From contig JASLAI010000356.1 in NCBI GenBank assembly GCA_030147225.1, positions 1 through 8,222 of the forward strand: a stretch of 8,222 bases of DNA. Reading direction: 5' to 3'. Below are positions 6,495 to 8,222 of this stretch, in pieces. This DNA comes from Planococcus sp. (in: firmicutes). Its GTDB lineage: Bacteria; Bacillota; Bacilli; Bacillales_A; Planococcaceae. Within the stretch, counting starts at the first letter, position 1. Every line of letters starts with the position of its first letter. The translations under genes and the position numbers were made by a program. The notes under the pieces were generated by a model that had not been told where the DNA came from, ran no database searches, and worked only from the letters and a program-made list of their open reading frames with translations.

Positions 6495-6517
6495 TATATA
6501 AAAAATATTTAGATTTA

Positions 6518-6533
6518 TTGCAACCGTTTCCAA
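6518..6533 (-). promoter_or_regulatory. Candidate cre (CcpA-binding) site upstream of the serine operon promoter
   Basis: On the minus strand the 16-mer TTGGAAACGGTTGCAA fits the cre consensus WTGNNARCGNWWWCAW at all but one defined position. It is centred about 66 bases before the inferred start at 6459, upstream of the -35. That is where CcpA activates rather than blocks (compare B. subtilis ackA and ilv-leu). It also lies in the divergent region of the M20 gene, roughly 130 bases before that start. Confidence 0.42.
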
Positions 6534-6619
6534 CTTTTCAAAACCCAGAAGCCGTATAGCTCTAAGAAAAGTAAAAAAATTTTTCAATATTTAATTTTGG
6601 AAATCAATTTGTTCCTATT

Positions 6620-6648
6620 TTCAGAAAAGAATGTTTTTTTGTTATACT
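6620..6648 (+). promoter_or_regulatory. Promoter of the M20 amidohydrolase gene
   Basis: TTCAGA (6620-6625, 4/6) and TATACT (6643-6648, 5/6) are 17 bases apart, and a TG one base before the -10 (6640-6641) makes it an extended -10 promoter. The start would be near 6655, just ahead of the ribosome binding site at 6666. Confidence 0.6.
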
Positions 6649-6680
6649 GGTAATGAATTTATTCCAAAGGAGGAACTGAT

Positions 6681-8114
6681 ATGGCAATCGACTCTGCAGT
6701 CAGCGGCTACTTATCGAGCAATAGGAACCGCTTTGAATCCATCAGTAAATACGTTTGGGAACATCCCGAAACACGCTACCAAGAATTTGAGTCAGCTTCT
6801 TTTTTAGCTGATGAACTTGAAAAAGAAGGATTTACCGTTGAACGGGGAGTTGGCGGCATTGAAACAGCATTTGTCGCATCCTTCAGCGAAGGAAAGCCTA
6901 TCATCGGGTTTTTGGGTGAATTTGATGCCTTATCTGGACTCAGTCAAAAAGCCAATTCAACCGAACAAGAACCCTTGGAGCCGGGCGGGATTGGCCATGG
7001 CTGCGGGCACAACCTGCTCGGTACGGGCTCTCTGGCTGCGGCATATGCCGTTAAAGCTTATCTCACTGAAAACAATATGAGCGGAACGGTGAAATTTTAC
7101 GGGTGTCCTGCCGAGGAAGGCGGTTCCGGAAAAACCTTCATGGTTCGTGAAGGAGTTTTTGACGGCTTGGATGTTGCGTTAACCTGGCACCCGTCTTCTG
7201 CGAATGCCATCATGAGTTTATCCAGTCTTGCCAACTACCAGGTATATTTCCGATTCAAAGGCATTGCTTCGCATGCAGCAAATTCACCACATTTAGGACG
7301 CAGTGCATTGGATGCAGTGGAGTTGATGAATGTCGGTGTCAATTACTTGCGTGAGCATGTTGTACAGGAAGCACGAATGCATTACGCCATCACTAACAGC
7401 GGCGGATTTTCACCGAACGTTGTACAGTCTGAAGCGGAAGTGCTGTATCTGATCCGCGCTCCTAAAGTCGCACAAGTAGATGAAATCTATAAACGTGTCT
7501 GCAAAATCGCGGAAGGTGCTGCATTGATGACTGAAACCACTATGACAATTGTTTTTGATAAAGCGTGTTCCAATTATGAACCCAACCGAACACTGGAAAC
7601 GATTCTGAACAATAAATTACACGAAGCAGGGGCAATCAGTCCCACAGGCGAAGAAAAGGAATTCGCTGCCAGCATTTGGCAAACTTTGTCTGAAGGCGAA
7701 CAAAATAATTTTCTTGCTGTTATCAAAAGTTTTGGCTACAGCGGTGACGGCAGTGAGTTCAAAGGCAAATACCTTTCGGAGACCATTTCCGATTATGTCC
7801 CATCCGATGAAGTCATGGCCGGTTCCACGGACGTTTCAGACGTTAGCTGGGTGGTTCCAACCGCTCAATTGACTACTGCCACTTCAGCACTTGGAACAGC
7901 TCTTCATACTTGGCAAATGGTCACGCAAGGCATTAGCTCGTTTGCCCACAGCGGCATGCTGCTGTCTTCTGAAGCGATGGCGAATACTGCCATCCATTTG
8001 TTCAATAACCCTGAAGATCTTCAGGCAATCAAAGATGAACATGAACAGAAGCGGACAAAAGAACCGTATACTTGTCCCATCCCAGAAGGCGTCAAGCCCT
8101 CAGCTGTAAAATAA
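6681..8114 (+). CDS. M20-family metal-dependent amidohydrolase, AbgB-like
   Basis: This 477-residue zinc-type hydrolase resembles E. coli AbgB (481 residues), a subunit of p-aminobenzoyl-glutamate hydrolase. It is longer than the roughly 390-residue IlvE/HipO-like M20D enzymes. HGCGHN at 106-111 supplies metal ligands Cys108 and His110, Glu145-Glu146 in PAEEGGSGK supply the base and a ligand, and His170 is in TWHPSS. The inserted dimerisation domain starts near 186 and includes GIASHAA with His198. STDVSDVSW (382-390) and FAHSGM (421-426) are the C-terminal active-site segments. No signal peptide is seen, so it is probably cytoplasmic. AAAGGAGG at 6666-6673 is seven bases before the ATG, which fixes the start. 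It is monocistronic with its own terminator. No AbgA partner is present, so it may act alone on another N-acyl or aminoacyl amide. Family is firm, substrate open. Confidence 0.92.
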   Translation: MAIDSAVSGYLSSNRNRFESISKYVWEHPETRYQEFESASFLADELEKEGFTVERGVGGIETAFVASFSEGKPIIGFLGEFDALSGLSQKANSTEQEPLEPGGIGHGCGHNLLGTGSLAAAYAVKAYLTENNMSGTVKFYGCPAEEGGSGKTFMVREGVFDGLDVALTWHPSSANAIMSLSSLANYQVYFRFKGIASHAANSPHLGRSALDAVELMNVGVNYLREHVVQEARMHYAITNSGGFSPNVVQSEAEVLYLIRAPKVAQVDEIYKRVCKIAEGAALMTETTMTIVFDKACSNYEPNRTLETILNNKLHEAGAISPTGEEKEFAASIWQTLSEGEQNNFLAVIKSFGYSGDGSEFKGKYLSETISDYVPSDEVMAGSTDVSDVSWVVPTAQLTTATSALGTALHTWQMVTQGISSFAHSGMLLSSEAMANTAIHLFNNPEDLQAIKDEHEQKRTKEPYTCPIPEGVKPSAVK

Positions 8115-8136
8115 ACAGAAGGATATAAAGCATTAA

Positions 8137-8168
8137 AAAAGACGGCAGAAAAAATTCTGTCGTCTTTT
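8137..8168. terminator. Two-way terminator after the M20 gene
   Basis: A 14-bp stem pairs 8137-8150 (AAAAGACGGCAGAA) with 8155-8168 (TTCTGTCGTCTTTT), with one G-U pair and an AAAA loop. A run of A on the left gives a U tract in the minus-strand transcript as well. This suggests a convergent gene to the right. Confidence 0.88.
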
Positions 8169-8178
8169 CTGATTGACC

Positions 8179-8220
8179 TCAATAGGAGTGTGGCATCTTC
8201 AGGACATTCTGTCCAAGATA
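8179..8220 (-). CDS. Possible C-terminus of a minus-strand gene (partial)
   Basis: From the right edge, one minus-strand frame reads YLGQNVLKMPHSY and stops at TGA (8181-8179), ten bases before the two-way terminator. The position and residue mix look like a protein tail, and the strong minus-side U tract of the terminator fits. Thirteen open codons are too few to prove it, and a second minus frame is also open here. I do not recognise the protein. Confidence 0.3.
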   Translation of the reverse strand, partial: YLGQNVLKMPHSY

Positions 8221-8222
8221 AG

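Noticed and set aside
6381..6587. Minus-strand 68-codon frame across the promoter and Stem I of the T-box
   Set aside because: It overlaps the TTGACA/TATGAT promoter and structured leader and has no ribosome binding site; the regulatory reading explains the region.
8202..8214. Inverted repeat GGACA-TTC-TGTCC near the right edge
   Set aside because: A 5-bp stem without a U tract inside a possible coding tail is too short to be called a terminator or operator.

Overview
The window looks like an ordinary chromosomal segment from a low-GC Gram-positive bacterium of the order Bacillales, most likely Planococcaceae (Planococcus-like). The assignment rests on a bacterial nitric oxide synthase without a reductase domain, a serine T-box leader, strong AGGAGG ribosome binding sites and TTGACA/TATAAT-type promoters. 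It comes from remembered family knowledge, not a search. I see no insertion sequence, phage gene, tRNA, rRNA or CRISPR array.

Layout from left to right. Positions 1-81 (minus) are the first 27 codons of a YebC/PmpR-family regulator that runs off the left edge. A short-chain dehydrogenase follows at 278-1021 (plus) and ends at a two-way terminator. Two minus-strand genes, nitric oxide synthase (nos, 1308-2411) and a 72-residue protein of unknown function (1079-1297), form a tight transcription unit that ends at the same terminator. A HAD phosphatase of the YsaA type (2550-3338, plus) is divergent from nos and convergent with serA, and a second two-way hairpin separates it from serA. serA (3377-4963) and a class V aminotransferase (4960-6135) overlap by ATGA on the minus strand. 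They are preceded by a complete T-box riboswitch with an AGC (serine) specifier and a near-consensus promoter. An AbgB-like M20 amidohydrolase (6681-8114, plus) diverges from them and ends at a third hairpin. The last 44 bases may hold the C-terminus of another minus-strand gene.

How the genes fit together. The most coherent theme is serine synthesis by the phosphorylated pathway. SerA oxidises 3-phosphoglycerate, the class V aminotransferase is well placed to do the SerC step, and the HAD protein resembles Bacillus YsaA, which I recall being assigned as phosphoserine phosphatase. The first two genes would be switched on when tRNA-Ser is uncharged. A cre-like site upstream of their promoter suggests a further link to carbon status. 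The nos unit makes NO from arginine using borrowed reductases. Its upstream region shows a SigB-like promoter, a small tandem repeat and a possible overlapping leader ORF. The dehydrogenase and the M20 hydrolase look like independent metabolic genes.

I did not find a clearly new system. The observations most worth checking are the proposed SerC replacement, the nos leader region with its partner gene, and the cre plus T-box control of serine synthesis.
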